Of a stretch of DNA of 64,000 nt, positions 1 to 10,800 are shown in pieces. The notes beneath the pieces were generated by a model. It was not told where the DNA came from, ran no database searches, and saw only the letters and a list, made by a program, of their open reading frames with translations. A program made the position numbers and the translations under genes. The stretch comes from Thalassotalea ponticola. Lineage in GTDB: Bacteria; Pseudomonadota; Gammaproteobacteria; Enterobacterales; Alteromonadaceae. The stretch lies in the NCBI RefSeq assembly GCF_041379045.1, contig NZ_CP166871.1, forward strand, positions 1,674,001 through 1,738,000, given 5' to 3'. Positions within the stretch are counted from its first letter, which is position 1. Every line of letters starts with the position of its first letter.

Positions 1-2
1 TA

Positions 3-695
3 TTGGATTGGATTTATCGTTTTGGTTTTACGTCGGTCTCAGTGATTGAGTTACTTTGGGACGTTGACCGTTCTGTTGTTAACCGAATGGTTAAACGACT
101 AGTTAAAGATGATGTCATTAATGAAGTTGCCACCTATGCAACACGAGATAAACGTATATTTTTATTAAAGCCAAAAGCAGTACGAATGTTGGAAGAACTC
201 CATAATGAACAGCTAAAATACAATATCAAGCCAAGTACCATCAATCCAAAATCAGTCACTCATGATCTTATAACTCAAGCTATCGTCGCTATAGGAATTC
301 AGCAAGAGAAATACGCATTTTTCATTACTGAAAGAGAGCAAGAAAAAGATTCTAAAGGTAAAAAAAGAAGAGTGGATGCAATTTGTTATCAAGTGTCGGA
401 CGATGACAATAATTCTGGCGAGGTTATCGCCATTGAAGTCGAATGCTCAAGTAAGACGATAATCCATCGCCTAGATTTATTGAGACGCTATAAACGAGCC
501 ATTGAATCTGGCGAAAACTTCAACAAAGTGCTTGTATTTTCTCATAGAAGGAGATTTGTTAAAGATGCCGAGAGGGTAAACACTAAACTGATTGATAAGC
601 CAGAGAATGAATTGGATCGTGAGTTTTTTTCACAGTCAATCAAATACATTTATAGCAAAGAACTCATTTCGATTCTCTATAATAAATTTTGGTAA
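3..695 (+). CDS. Winged-helix protein with nuclease-like C-terminal half (replication-relaxation/MobC-like), 5' end cut
   Basis: The reading frame is open to the window edge; the first possible start seen is a TTG at position 3, so the N-terminus is probably missing. Residues about 1-70 look like a winged helix-turn-helix. The second half has a pattern resembling a PD-(D/E)XK fold: D125 in KRRVDAI, then E145 and E147 in a strand ending IAIEVECSS, followed by a basic helix (HRLDLLRRYKRA). This architecture resembles replication-relaxation or mobilisation accessory proteins of mobile elements, which fits the island setting, but the match is by appearance only. A strong terminator follows 27 bp after the stop codon. 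Function unknown. Confidence 0.55.
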   Translation: MDWIYRFGFTSVSVIELLWDVDRSVVNRMVKRLVKDDVINEVATYATRDKRIFLLKPKAVRMLEELHNEQLKYNIKPSTINPKSVTHDLITQAIVAIGIQQEKYAFFITEREQEKDSKGKKRRVDAICYQVSDDDNNSGEVIAIEVECSSKTIIHRLDLLRRYKRAIESGENFNKVLVFSHRRRFVKDAERVNTKLIDKPENELDREFFSQSIKYIYSKELISILYNKFW

Positions 696-721
696 AATTT
701 TACCAACATGACTTAGTAAAT

Positions 722-751
722 GAAATAAGCCGCTAACAAGCGGCTTATTTC
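722..751 (+). terminator. Rho-independent terminator after the first gene
   Basis: A perfect 13-bp stem (722-734 with 739-751) with the loop AACA; the 3' arm ends in TTATTTC. It lies 27 bp after the preceding stop codon and would act on either strand. Confidence 0.8.
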
Positions 752-783
752 GATGTTCTCTAATTTTAATCTATGTCCAGCTT

Positions 784-912
784 ATAACTGGGGGAACGAA
801 TAACAGCGTACCGCCGAGACCGCTCTAGAGGCTAGGGTTCTGCGTACCTAGTTTTTAGTAGTGCCTAATTAAGGCCCCCGCTTGCAGCAGCGAGAAAGTA
901 ATATCCAGTTAT
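784..912. ncRNA. Candidate structured RNA, family unknown
   Basis: The interval between two convergent genes is closed by a perfect 8-bp inverted repeat (ATAACTGG at 784-791, CCAGTTAT at 905-912). Inside are further pairable elements: CTAGG/CCTAG around 833-851, GCCT/AGGC around 863-875, CTTGC/GCGAG around 881-893, and GGGGG (790-794) that could instead pair with CCCCC (875-879). There is no credible reading frame. The 129-bp length and nested helices suggest a structured RNA or DNA hairpin region rather than plain spacer. Strand and function cannot be decided from sequence. Confidence 0.35.
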
Positions 913-953
913 TTATATATAGATGCCGGACTGGGAAATTAATGCAGTTTCAT

Positions 954-978
954 TAAAAAGGAGCCAATAACGGCTCCT
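954..978 (-). terminator. Terminator of the 983-1369 gene
   Basis: Seven-bp stem AGGAGCC/GGCTCCT (959-965 with 972-978). Read on the minus strand it is followed by a run of five T. It starts 5 bp beyond the stop codon of the upstream gene. Confidence 0.75.
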
Positions 979-982
979 GAGA

Positions 983-1369
983 TTAGTTTGTTTTACAATA
1001 ATTATCGTATGCTAATTGCCAATATGACTTGCTGATGTCGTTGAAAAACGCATCTTGGTTGAGTAAAAACACTTCTTTAAAGTCTTTAGTTGAAACATTA
1101 TCGATGCAGTATTGCTGTATTTCTTCAGCAAACACGTGCATAACGATGTCTAAACGCTCGAACACTAGATATTGGCATTGTAAGCCATCCGGCATTTTCT
1201 CTTGAAATGCTTTACTTAGACCAATGCCATTTATACCGAACGCGCCAATATGCAAATAAATGCCTTGCTTCGTGTCCGGCTGCCACAGCATAGCCACTCG
1301 CGCGGCATCATCCCACGGGGATTTGCTTCTGCGAGAGTAATTTTTGTAAAATTCGATCGTGTCGCTCAT
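983..1369 (-). CDS. Hypothetical protein, 128 aa
   Basis: I do not recognise a family. I chose the ATG at 1369 over the upstream frame extension to 1399 because AAAGGAA lies 7 bp before it. The product is soluble (no signal peptide or membrane segment), starts MSDTIEFYKNYSRR and is rich in aromatic residues in its C-terminal third. It has its own hairpin terminator directly after the stop, so it is probably a single-gene transcript and a real gene. It sits in the island upstream of the restriction operon on the opposite strand. No motif suggests enzymatic function. Confidence 0.6.
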   Translation of the reverse strand: MSDTIEFYKNYSRRSKSPWDDAARVAMLWQPDTKQGIYLHIGAFGINGIGLSKAFQEKMPDGLQCQYLVFERLDIVMHVFAEEIQQYCIDNVSTKDFKEVFLLNQDAFFNDISKSYWQLAYDNYCKTN

Positions 1370-1675
1370 ATTAATTCCTTTAGTTATTGACCTTTCCAAT
1401 AACTAGCCTCGTTATGAGCGAAATTTACTAAACCGCGTAAAAGAGCAAAAGGCGATTGACGTCAATCTAATTGATACCTCCCTTAATTGATTTTTATTCG
1501 TGGGAGGGCGCTTTGTATCTCAATTCTGTGTTAATGAAACTAAGGGTTAAATGATCATATTCTTAGCTAATACCGTGTCGCACCAACTTGAAATACTTTA
1601 CGCACCATCAGAATACGCAATTTGGTAAAAATAAAAAAAATGAGATTATGCTAACTTTTTAAGTTTCTATTTGGT
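1370..1675. other. Non-coding interval between two small minus-strand genes
   Basis: No gene seen. It should hold the promoter of the 983-1369 gene. The only notable word is GATTATGCTAACTTT at 1644-1658, which recurs at 14651-14665 beside the integrase (see findings). Confidence 0.4.
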
Positions 1676-1954
1676 TTACCAATCGTCAAAGCCTGAGCAA
1701 CTTGAGTCGAAAGAATCAAAACTGCTCGTGTTATCGAATGATGAATAGGAATTGTCGATTAAACAGGTTGAGTGCAGGCTATCATCCATTGAAGTAACAC
1801 CATAAGGATTACCGTTGATATCAACAGAGCCAACCATTGGCGTGCCATCAATATTAACACTAGGATCTGATGAACTAGTGATATCAGCATGGGTAGTTGC
1901 ACTAACATCAATAGAGCTAGATATACCACCAAATAAAAAATTGAACAATCCCAA
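1676..1954 (-). CDS. Small Ser/Asp-rich hypothetical protein, 92 aa
   Basis: The start is a TTG at 1954, supported by a strong ribosome-binding site (AAGGAAGG, 8 bp upstream). The product begins MGLFNFLFGG and then becomes a low-complexity, strongly acidic chain rich in Ser, Asp and Asn, ending with repeated SFD/SSFD units and two cysteines. Low-complexity composition makes family assignment unsafe. It lies just upstream of hsdR on the opposite strand; a competing frame over 1759-2049 lacks such a ribosome-binding site and reads as a shadow. Function unknown. Confidence 0.5.
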   Translation of the reverse strand: MGLFNFLFGGISSSIDVSATTHADITSSSDPSVNIDGTPMVGSVDINGNPYGVTSMDDSLHSTCLIDNSYSSFDNTSSFDSFDSSCSGFDDW

Positions 1955-2149
1955 AAATAACCTTCCTTCTTACAATAAGTTAACGTTTGCTTTCCTTTAC
2001 TAAGTATAAGATTTCTGATACTTTCTGAAAGCATTTTCGTTTTGTACAAAACTATAAATGCTTAGCTCTAAACCTTTAGCTAGGGCATTAAAATCTCTTC
2101 GAATTTTTAGGTAATTAATTAGTTTGTTTGACAGGAAGTGGAGTAAGCT

Positions 2150-4582
2150 ATGCCTTCTATAAACAAAAAAGACTTGAGTGAAACTGATATCATCACAAAG
2201 TTTATTTTGCCATCGGTAAAAAAATCTGGCTGGGATGATATGACACAAATCCGTCAGGAAGTTAAGCTTCGTGACGGTAAAGTCGTAGTTAGAGGCATGG
2301 TTGCCGCACGTAAAAAAGTTAAAAGTGCAGATATCGTTCTTTACCATAAACCTTCAATTCCTTTAGCTGTTATAGAGGCTAAAGCCAATAAGCATGAAAT
2401 TGGTAAAGGAATGCAGCAAGGGTTAGATTACGCCAATTTACTCGACGTTCCTTTTGTGTTTGCAAGCAATGGCGACGGTTTTATCTTTCATGACAAAACC
2501 AACACCCTTCAATTAGAGACAGAACTAGCGTTAGAAGATTTCCCAACACCTGAACAGTTGTGGAATAAGCTCTGCTTATACAAAGGATACCAACCAGCTC
2601 AACTTCCAGTTATCACTCAAGATTATTATGATGATGGTTCAGGTAAGTCCCCACGCTATTATCAATTACAAGCCATTAATAAAACGGTAGAAGCCGTATC
2701 GTCAGGCAACGATCGCATACTACTGGTTATGGCAACAGGTACAGGAAAAACATATACAGCGTTTCAAATTATTTGGCGTTTATGGAAATCAAAAGCCAAA
2801 AAACGTATTTTGTTTTTAGCTGATAGAAACGTACTGGTTGATCAAACTCGCATAAATGACTTTCAGCCATTTGGTCAAGCCATGACTAAAATTACGGGGC
2901 GAAAAGTAGATCCTGCTTATGAGGTGCATCTTGCACTTTATCAAGCTTTAACAGGGCCTGAAGAACATCAAAAAGCATTCAAACAGGTAGATCCTGATTT
3001 CTTTGATTTAATTATCATTGATGAGTGTCATCGTGGCAGTGCTTCAGAAGATAGTGCCTGGCGTGAAATACTAGAATACTTCTCTTCTGCAACACAGATA
3101 GGTTTAACAGCAACCCCTAAAGAAACCAATGAAGTATCTAATATCGACTACTTTGGAGAGCCTGTTTATCAATACTCATTAAAAGAAGGTATTGAAGATG
3201 GTTTCCTAGCTCCTTATAAAGTTGTTCGTGTTGATATTGATGTTGATTTACAAGGATGGCGTCCAACCAAGGGCATGGTTGATAAACAAGGTCATGAAGT
3301 AGAAGATCGGATTTATAACCAAAAAGATTTCGATCGCACACTCGTTATTGACGAGCGTACCCAACTTGTCGCCGAAACAATCACCAACTATTTAAAACGC
3401 ACAGATCCAATGGCTAAAACCATTGTGTTTTGCAACGACATTGATCACGCTGAACGTATGCGACGCGCGTTGGTAAATTGCAACCCTGAACAAGTTGCTA
3501 AGAACGACAAATACGTAATGAAAATAACAGGCGATGATGAGATTGGTAAAGCTCAATTAGACAACTTTATTAATCCTAAGAAAGCTTATCCAGTTATTGC
3601 CACAACCTCCGAACTCATGACAACAGGCGTTGATGCCAAAACCTGTAAATTGGTTGTACTTGATCAAAACATTCAATCCATGACCAAGTTTAAACAAATC
3701 ATCGGTCGTGGAACTCGTATAGACGATAAGTTCGGCAAGTTATGGTTTACAATTTTAGATTTTAAAAAAGCCACAGAATTGTTCGCTGATGAACGCTTCG
3801 ATGGTATACCAGAGAAAATCATCACAACTAAGCCTGTGGACATTAACAATCCAGACTCAGATTTTGATGATACGATGGAAGATCCCGCTAATAATAACGA
3901 AACCAATGAACCGGACTCAGGTTATAACACCGGAGGGGAGAAAGAGTCTAACCCACCAGGGCAAGGCGGAAATAATGATTGGGGTGAAGATGATGATAAG
4001 ATCAACAAATATCATGTAAATGGTGTAAAGGTCAAAAAGCTCGGCGAGCGTGTTCAGTATTATGATGAAGACGGCAAACTCGTTACTGAGTCATTTAAAG
4101 ACTATACCCGTAAAACGCTAACTAAATCATTTAGCTCCCTTGATGAGTTCGTTCGTCGTTGGGATGAAGCAGAACGCAAACAAGCAATTATCGACGAACT
4201 AGCCGATGAAGGCATTATCTGGGAAGTATTAGAACAAGAAGTGGGTAAAGACCTAGATCCATTTGATATGATCTGCCATGTGGTTTTTGATCAACCACCA
4301 CTTACTCGTAAAGAACGCGCTAATAATGTCAAAAAGCGCAACTATTTCACTAAATATGGTGATATGGCGCAATCTGTATTAAACGAGTTACTCAATAAAT
4401 ACAGTGATGAAGGCGTTGCAGCCATTGAAAGCAAAGATGCCCTTAAAACAGGCAAAATTGTTGAACTTGGTCGTCCATTAGAAATCGCCAAAAAAGGATT
4501 CGGTGGTAAAAAGCAATATGAATCCGCAATTATCGAATTAGAAAAAGCTATTTATGAAATTCAGCCTAACAAGACAGCCTAG
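2150..4582 (+). CDS. hsdR: Type I restriction endonuclease R subunit (EcoEI-like)
   Basis: The motor and nuclease subunit of a type I restriction complex, which translocates DNA with ATP and cuts far from unmethylated recognition sites. The N-terminal nuclease domain shows D61 (SADIVLYH), E76 and K78 (IEAKA). The helicase part has a Walker A (ATGTGKT, about 195-201), DECH box (about 290), GLTATP motif, and late helicase motifs including IIGRGTR. An acidic Gly/Asn-rich linker at about 565-625 leads to a C-terminal domain of the EcoEI type. At 810 aa it has the expected length of that family and no frameshift. A GGAAG/GGAG ribosome-binding site precedes the ATG. First gene of the hsdRMS-RT operon. 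Confidence 0.95.
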   Translation: MPSINKKDLSETDIITKFILPSVKKSGWDDMTQIRQEVKLRDGKVVVRGMVAARKKVKSADIVLYHKPSIPLAVIEAKANKHEIGKGMQQGLDYANLLDVPFVFASNGDGFIFHDKTNTLQLETELALEDFPTPEQLWNKLCLYKGYQPAQLPVITQDYYDDGSGKSPRYYQLQAINKTVEAVSSGNDRILLVMATGTGKTYTAFQIIWRLWKSKAKKRILFLADRNVLVDQTRINDFQPFGQAMTKITGRKVDPAYEVHLALYQALTGPEEHQKAFKQVDPDFFDLIIIDECHRGSASEDSAWREILEYFSSATQIGLTATPKETNEVSNIDYFGEPVYQYSLKEGIEDGFLAPYKVVRVDIDVDLQGWRPTKGMVDKQGHEVEDRIYNQKDFDRTLVIDERTQLVAETITNYLKRTDPMAKTIVFCNDIDHAERMRRALVNCNPEQVAKNDKYVMKITGDDEIGKAQLDNFINPKKAYPVIATTSELMTTGVDAKTCKLVVLDQNIQSMTKFKQIIGRGTRIDDKFGKLWFTILDFKKATELFADERFDGIPEKIITTKPVDINNPDSDFDDTMEDPANNNETNEPDSGYNTGGEKESNPPGQGGNNDWGEDDDKINKYHVNGVKVKKLGERVQYYDEDGKLVTESFKDYTRKTLTKSFSSLDEFVRRWDEAERKQAIIDELADEGIIWEVLEQEVGKDLDPFDMICHVVFDQPPLTRKERANNVKKRNYFTKYGDMAQSVLNELLNKYSDEGVAAIESKDALKTGKIVELGRPLEIAKKGFGGKKQYESAIIELEKAIYEIQPNKTA

Positions 4583-4633
4583 TTAAGGCTCAGTTAGGCT
4601 GCATTATCCAATTTATATAAAGAAGTATTTAAC

Positions 4634-6109
4634 ATGTCTATTAGTACAGTTATTAAGTCCATCCAAGATATCATGCGCAAAGATGCTGGTGTCGATGGCG
4701 ATGCACAGCGTTTAGGTCAATTATCATGGTTACTTTTCCTAAAAATATTTGACGCTCAAGAAGAAGAGCTTGAATTCGAAATGGATGACTATCGTGCGCC
4801 AATTCCTGAGCAATACTTGTGGCGAGAATGGGCCGCAGATGCAGAAGGTATCACGGGGGATGAGCTTCTTAATTTTATTAATGACGACTTATTTCCAACA
4901 CTGAAAAACTTTACCGCACCAATTGACAAGAATCCGCGTGGATTTGTTGTAAAAGAAGCCTTCTCTGATGCGTTTAACTACATGAAAAACGGTACGTTAC
5001 TTCGCCAGGTGATCAATAAACTTAATGAAGTAGACTTTACCGACTCAAAAGAGCGTCATTTGTTTGGTGATATTTACGAGCAAATTCTACGAGACTTACA
5101 AAGTGCGGGTAATGCTGGCGAGTTCTATACTCCTCGCGCGGTAACACGCTTTATGGTAAACCGCATAGATCCAAAGTTAGGCGAGCAAGTTTTCGATCCG
5201 GCTTGTGGTACAGGTGGTTTTCTAGCTTGCTCTGTTGATCACGTAAAAAATAATTACGTGAAAACAGTAGCTGATCACAAAACACTGCAAAGCCAAATTC
5301 ATGGTGTCGAAAAGAAACAGCTACCGCACTTATTAGCCACAACCAATATGATGCTGCATGGTATTGAAGTTCCAGTGCAAGTTAAGCATGGCAACACTTT
5401 AAACAAACCATTATCAAGCTGGGACAGCGATTTTGATGTTATCGTCACCAACCCACCGTTTGGTGGTACGGAAGAAGATGGCATCGAGCAAAACTTTCCA
5501 TCAGAAATGCGTACGCGTGAAACGGCCGACTTATTCTTACAGCTTATTGTTGAAGTATTAAAAGATGGTGGCCGTGCAGCTGTAGTATTACCAGACGGCA
5601 CCTTATTTGGCGAAGGTGTTAAAACCAAAATTAAAAAGCTGTTAACCGAAGAGTGTAACCTTCACACCATTTTAAGATTGCCTAACGGCGTATTTAACCC
5701 GTATACAGGTATTAAAACCAACATCCTATTTTTCACCAAAGGCCAGAAAACAAAAGATATCTGGTTTTATGAGCACCCATATCCTGCGGGCGTGAAAAAC
5801 TACTCTAAAACCAAGCCAATGAAGTTCGAAGAGTTTAAAGCTGAAATTGAGTGGTGGGGCGATGAAGCAGATAATTTTGCTAGCCGTGTTGAAAATGAAC
5901 ACGCTTGGAAAGTATCGATAGATGAGGTTATTGAACGTAACTTCAACCTAGACATTAAAAATCCACACGTAGGAGAGCAAGTAAATCACGACCCAGATGA
6001 ACTACTTGCACAATATCAATCTCAGCAAAAAGATATTCAGCAATTACGCAACCAATTAAAGGGCATTCTAGCAGATGCTCTTTCATCAAATGATGAGGGT
6101 AAAGCGTAA
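4634..6109 (+). CDS. hsdM: Type I DNA methyltransferase M subunit
   Basis: N6-adenine methyltransferase that forms the M2S core of the type I complex and protects host DNA. It has an N-terminal helical domain (about 1-150), then the SAM-binding motif DPACGTGG (about 188-195) and the catalytic NPPFG tetrad (about 272-276), which marks adenine-N6 methylases. Length 491 aa is normal for the family. It follows hsdR by 51 bp and its stop overlaps the hsdS start (TAATG), so M and S translation is probably coupled. All catalytic motifs are intact. Confidence 0.95.
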   Translation: MSISTVIKSIQDIMRKDAGVDGDAQRLGQLSWLLFLKIFDAQEEELEFEMDDYRAPIPEQYLWREWAADAEGITGDELLNFINDDLFPTLKNFTAPIDKNPRGFVVKEAFSDAFNYMKNGTLLRQVINKLNEVDFTDSKERHLFGDIYEQILRDLQSAGNAGEFYTPRAVTRFMVNRIDPKLGEQVFDPACGTGGFLACSVDHVKNNYVKTVADHKTLQSQIHGVEKKQLPHLLATTNMMLHGIEVPVQVKHGNTLNKPLSSWDSDFDVIVTNPPFGGTEEDGIEQNFPSEMRTRETADLFLQLIVEVLKDGGRAAVVLPDGTLFGEGVKTKIKKLLTEECNLHTILRLPNGVFNPYTGIKTNILFFTKGQKTKDIWFYEHPYPAGVKNYSKTKPMKFEEFKAEIEWWGDEADNFASRVENEHAWKVSIDEVIERNFNLDIKNPHVGEQVNHDPDELLAQYQSQQKDIQQLRNQLKGILADALSSNDEGKA

Positions 6110-7875
6110 TGTCTGTCGAAAATTTTATTACAGATAATTTGGATATTTGGACATCGGCAGTTAAGACCAAATCGGCATCAAGCAGAGGCAGCTCAAACAA
6201 ACTTGAGCTTTATGGGATTAAAAAACTCAGAGAGTTGATTCTTGGGTTAGCTGTATCAGGAAAATTGGTAGACAGAGATTTTAGCCACGAACCAGTGGAA
6301 CAACTGATTGAACAGATTTCTTCAGAAAAAGAGCTATTAGTAAAAAATAAAAAGATAAAAAAGCAAAAAGTATTTCCTGCTGTCGAAGAGAAAATAGTTC
6401 AAAGCTTTCCTGAGCATTGGAAGTGCACGGTTTTGGGAGATATTGGATATTGGGCTATTGGCTCAGGTATTCCGACAGCAATTCAGGGAGTGAAAGGAGA
6501 AGAAGTTCTTGTTTGTAAAGTTAGTGATATGAACTTGGATGGAAATGATAAATTTATTAAAAGTACGACTAACACCGTTTCGAAAAACACTGTCGAATCT
6601 AAAAAGTTAAAAGTGCACGGCAAATCTACAGTTATTTTTCCTAAGATTGGTGGTGCTATTGCTACCAATAAAAGGAGAATGCTAGTTCAAGCTACAGTTA
6701 TCGATAACAATTGTTTGGGTATTACACCATATTCTTCTGTTTTTGATGAGTACCTTTACATATACCTATGTTCAATAGATATGGCACAATATCAAGCTGG
6801 AACCTCAGTTCCAGCACTGAGTCAAGCCACATTAGAGCTAATTCCTTTTGGACTGCCTCCAATTGAAGAACAGCGAGCAATAGTAAAAAAGGTCAATGAG
6901 TTACTGGCTCTTTGCGATCATCTTGAATCAAAAACTGAATCAAGTATTGAAGCGCATAAAACCCTCGTTGAAACGTTATTGGCGACGCTCACCAACGCCA
7001 AAGACGCTGATGAATTAAACGAAAGCTGGCAACGCATTAGCGAACACTTTGACACCTTATTCACCACCGAAGACAGCATCGAGCAGCTAAAACAAACCAT
7101 CCTGCAACTTGCAGTAATGGGCAAACTGGTAAAACAAGATCCTAACGACGAACCAGCGTCGGCATTGTTAGAACGAATAGCTGAAGAAAAAGAACAGCTA
7201 ATCAAAGATAAGAAAATCAAAAAGCAGAAAGAGTTAATGCCAATATCTCAGGAAGAGATGGGATTTGAATTACCCTCTGGTTGGGTGTGGTGCAAATTTG
7301 GAAGTTTAGCTGAATTTATCAATGGTGATAGAGGAAAGAATTATCCAAATAAGTCTGAATACGTCTCAGATGGAGTTCCTTGGATAAACACAGGTCATAT
7401 TGAAAAAAATGGAACTCTTTCTAAACGAGATATGAATTTTATAACGCCAGAAAAATTCGATTCATTGAGAAGTGGCAAGGTTGAAAAAGGGGATCTTGTT
7501 TATTGTTTGAGAGGGGCAACATTCGGCAAAACTGCATTTGTAGAGCCTTTTAATTTCGGAGCGATTGCTTCATCATTGATGATTATACGACTACATAAAC
7601 TTGAGCTTAATAAGTTTGTATATTGGTATCTTATTAGTCCATTTGGGAGAAGCCAAATTTTCAGGTTTGACAACGGCTCTGCCCAACCAAATCTATCAGC
7701 TAATAGCGTAAAGCTTTATGCATTTCCGTTACCGCCTATCGCAGAACAAATAAGAATTTCTGAGAAAATAAATCATTTATTCGAAATTTGTGACAGTCTG
7801 AAATCTAGAGTTCGCCGAGTAAGAGTTACACAAAAGAATTTATCTGATTCGATATCATCTTCACTCGTAAACTAG
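6109..7875 (+). CDS. hsdS: Type I specificity subunit S
   Basis: DNA-recognition subunit with two target-recognition domains (roughly residues 110-290 and 395-560) separated by conserved helical spacers. The spacer is visibly duplicated: a block starting LRELILGLAVSGKLVDRD (about 40) and ending KKIKKQK is repeated as LKQTILQLAVMGKLVKQD (about 325) ending KDKKIKKQK. Both target domains end with the PPIxEQ motif typical of the family (PPIEEQRAIV, PPIAEQIRIS). The conserved spacer around 6960-7220 is richer in G+C than the AT-rich flanking recognition domains, consistent with exchange of recognition domains by recombination. Length 588 aa is within the usual range; not truncated. Confidence 0.93.
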   Translation: MSVENFITDNLDIWTSAVKTKSASSRGSSNKLELYGIKKLRELILGLAVSGKLVDRDFSHEPVEQLIEQISSEKELLVKNKKIKKQKVFPAVEEKIVQSFPEHWKCTVLGDIGYWAIGSGIPTAIQGVKGEEVLVCKVSDMNLDGNDKFIKSTTNTVSKNTVESKKLKVHGKSTVIFPKIGGAIATNKRRMLVQATVIDNNCLGITPYSSVFDEYLYIYLCSIDMAQYQAGTSVPALSQATLELIPFGLPPIEEQRAIVKKVNELLALCDHLESKTESSIEAHKTLVETLLATLTNAKDADELNESWQRISEHFDTLFTTEDSIEQLKQTILQLAVMGKLVKQDPNDEPASALLERIAEEKEQLIKDKKIKKQKELMPISQEEMGFELPSGWVWCKFGSLAEFINGDRGKNYPNKSEYVSDGVPWINTGHIEKNGTLSKRDMNFITPEKFDSLRSGKVEKGDLVYCLRGATFGKTAFVEPFNFGAIASSLMIIRLHKLELNKFVYWYLISPFGRSQIFRFDNGSAQPNLSANSVKLYAFPLPPIAEQIRISEKINHLFEICDSLKSRVRRVRVTQKNLSDSISSSLVN

Positions 7876-7898
7876 CCAATTAGTAACAAGGACGTTAA

Positions 7899-10800
7899 AT
7901 GAAACTCATTAATGAAAAATATCGCGCATTAAAACCTTCTTTAGATTATTTAACTGATGAAGTTGTTATCGCCCAAGCATGGAAGAAAACACATGGCTAT
8001 ATACGCTCTTTTAACTGGTACGCAGATACCTTAGCACTTGATATTTCTGCTTTAACAATAGAGGAAAATGCCAAGATATGGGCTAAAGCCTTATTAGAAG
8101 GTAAACCATTAAATGACTTGGAGTTAGTGCCCGCCGCTAAGAGCGAAAACTGGGAAGTCTCTAAAAAAGGGTGGACTGTTAAAGATGGTGAGCGAAAAGC
8201 GAAAGATGGAAAAGATAAGTTACCTATTAGACCTTTAGCCCACTTAACTATACGAGACCAGACTTGGGCTACAGCTGCGATGATGTGTTTGGCGGATGCC
8301 GTTGAAACAGCTCAAGGTAAGTGTGAATATCTACCATTTGAAAAAGCCAGAAATAAGAAAGTTTATAGCTACGGAAATCGATTACTTTGTGACTGGAGCA
8401 AAGAGGATAAAGCTTGGTTTCGTTGGGGCAATAGCGAAACTTATCGCAAATTCTTTACCGACTATCAAAACTTTTTAAATCGCCCACTAGAAATAGGCCG
8501 AGAAGTTGCCAATGTTAGCTCAGGGAATGAAGATGTATATGTTGTGAATTTAGACTTGTCAAAGTTCTACAATACAATTGACATCGATATATTAATTGAT
8601 CGTTTACAAGAGTTAGCTGTTGAATTTTGTCATGAATTACAAGATGATTTTTGGGACAGGCTAAGAGGACTATTTGCTTGGAAATGGCGTACTGAAGATT
8701 TAGCTGCAGCTAAAAAACTAAACTTAGATGATGAAGCTATCAAATTAGGTTTACCTCAAGGGCTAGTATCAGCTGGCTTTTTCGCCAATGCCTACCTGAA
8801 TAACTTCGATAAAGAAGTTGGCTCATCTATTAGTAAGATAATCGATAAGACAACGGGCGTTACTTTACATGATTACTGTCGATATGTTGATGATCTTAGG
8901 CTTGTAGTGTCTGCTGACAATCAGTCAATTTCGGCTATTTCAGAAGCCGTGAATCAGTTCATTGAAAAAAAGCTGCACTCACATGGCGGTGAAAAGTTAA
9001 AAATAAATAACAAAAAGACCAAAGTAAACTTGTTATCTGATCTTGATAATAAAGGTAGCATGGCAAATAGAATTAAGCTTTTGCAGAGTGAGTTAAGTGG
9101 CCCTACTGATAGAGACTCTATTGATTCTATTACTGGCGTTTTAGAAAACTTATTAACTATTGAGAATGAATCTCTAAGCTTTTTAGATGACGGAACGCCT
9201 GATGCTAGCTTATTGTCGATAGCAAATTTCGATCATGATATTAGACCCGATACCTTAAAACGGTTTGCTGCGAATAGACTGGAGTCTATTGTTCGGAGCA
9301 AACGAAAAATGAGTTTTGACGGTGATGAGTCGAGGATTTCGCTGTCAGAATCTGAAAATGAATTACTAGCTAAAAAGCTGATTGTTGCTTGGATGAAAGA
9401 TCCTTCTTTAGGCTTGGTTTTAAGAAAAGCAATTGAAGTTTACCCTGATGCTGATTTGTTTGAGCCTGTATTTGAATCAATTTATCAACGAAGCAGTTTC
9501 AGCGACGCTAAGAAAAGCAAAGACACTACAACAGCTGCGATAATGGATTATTTATTAGCGGACTTGTTCAGGTGTGCAAGTGACTTTAACGGCTATTTTC
9601 AAGTAATAAAATATCCAGCTAAATTAGAACCAAATTCTGTCATTGAACTACTAGTAAGATATGCTCAAAAAATAATTCCTAAAGCAACTAAGTTAACGTT
9701 TGTTCAGCGCCAAGCGTTAATGCTACTGGCTGTAGTTAATAAGCCTGTACTTATAGAACTTGGTTCTAATTCTATTCAGCAGTCTTTGCACAAGATCCTA
9801 GCGAATAACCCTGAAGAGTATCGTTCCCAGCGAGCCGCGTTATTTGAAGTCGCAGCCCAAATTACAGGTCACTTTGATACCTTTGCATCGTTATTTATTG
9901 AAAATATTTCGGCATTAAAGGATAAGAGAGTTGCTGCATTAGCTGTATTTGCAAAGCGGGGTGGCCCATTTTGGCTAGCGTTATGGAAACAACTAAAGAA
10001 ACAAAAACTAACTACACTAATTAAACAGCTAAAGTGGGCAGAACCTGCTGCAAACTCACTACCGAAGCCAAGAAAGCAGTTACTTTCTAAAGTTATCACT
10101 TCTGAATTAAATGGATTTAGGTTTGAGCATGGCGCACTGAAATTGGCACTGGGTTTGTTAGATCTTGCCGCTGAAAAACCAAATATTATTGGAACTTCGC
10201 CAAACGCTATTAATGTTTCGTTCGAGGGCAACGATTCTTGGGATGAAATTTGGAAAAATAATATCAAGGCGATTAAGTGTTCTGCTACTGTTGGAGTGAA
10301 AGACCCTCGTTTTGTAGTACCAACTTGGGTAGATGCACTAAGTGACCCAGATAACGCAGTCCTGTACTGGATTGGTAGCATATTGCGAGCGGCGGTATTA
10401 GGTGGCGCAGATTATACAAGCACTCAATGGAAACCGAGCAAGACGGTAACTTACAAAGGGTTAAGAAGTAGTTGGTATAAGAGGCGTATGGGCATGATTC
10501 ATGCGCCAGAAGCATTGATTGGTGAATATGCTACAGTCAGTGACTGGTTCTCAGATTTATTAATGCGTTGCCTCCAGTGGCCTGGTTTTGAATCTTCATA
10601 TGTAAAAAGTTTAGATGTTCAGTTGATACAAGATTTAGAGTCTTTTAAGAATTGTGTTGAATCACGCTTAGATAAATTGAATGATTTAATGTGCAAGTCA
10701 AGCGAATTACCAGCGCTACCTACTGAAGTTCATCGTCCTAATAAATTCGACAAAGACTTTAGAATTGTTACAGTTCAACAAATTCTTCCTAAGACTACTG

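Noticed and set aside
1759..2049. Minus-strand frame of 96 codons overlapping the Ser/Asp-rich gene
   Set aside because: Out of frame with the better-supported TTG-started gene and lacking a good ribosome-binding site.
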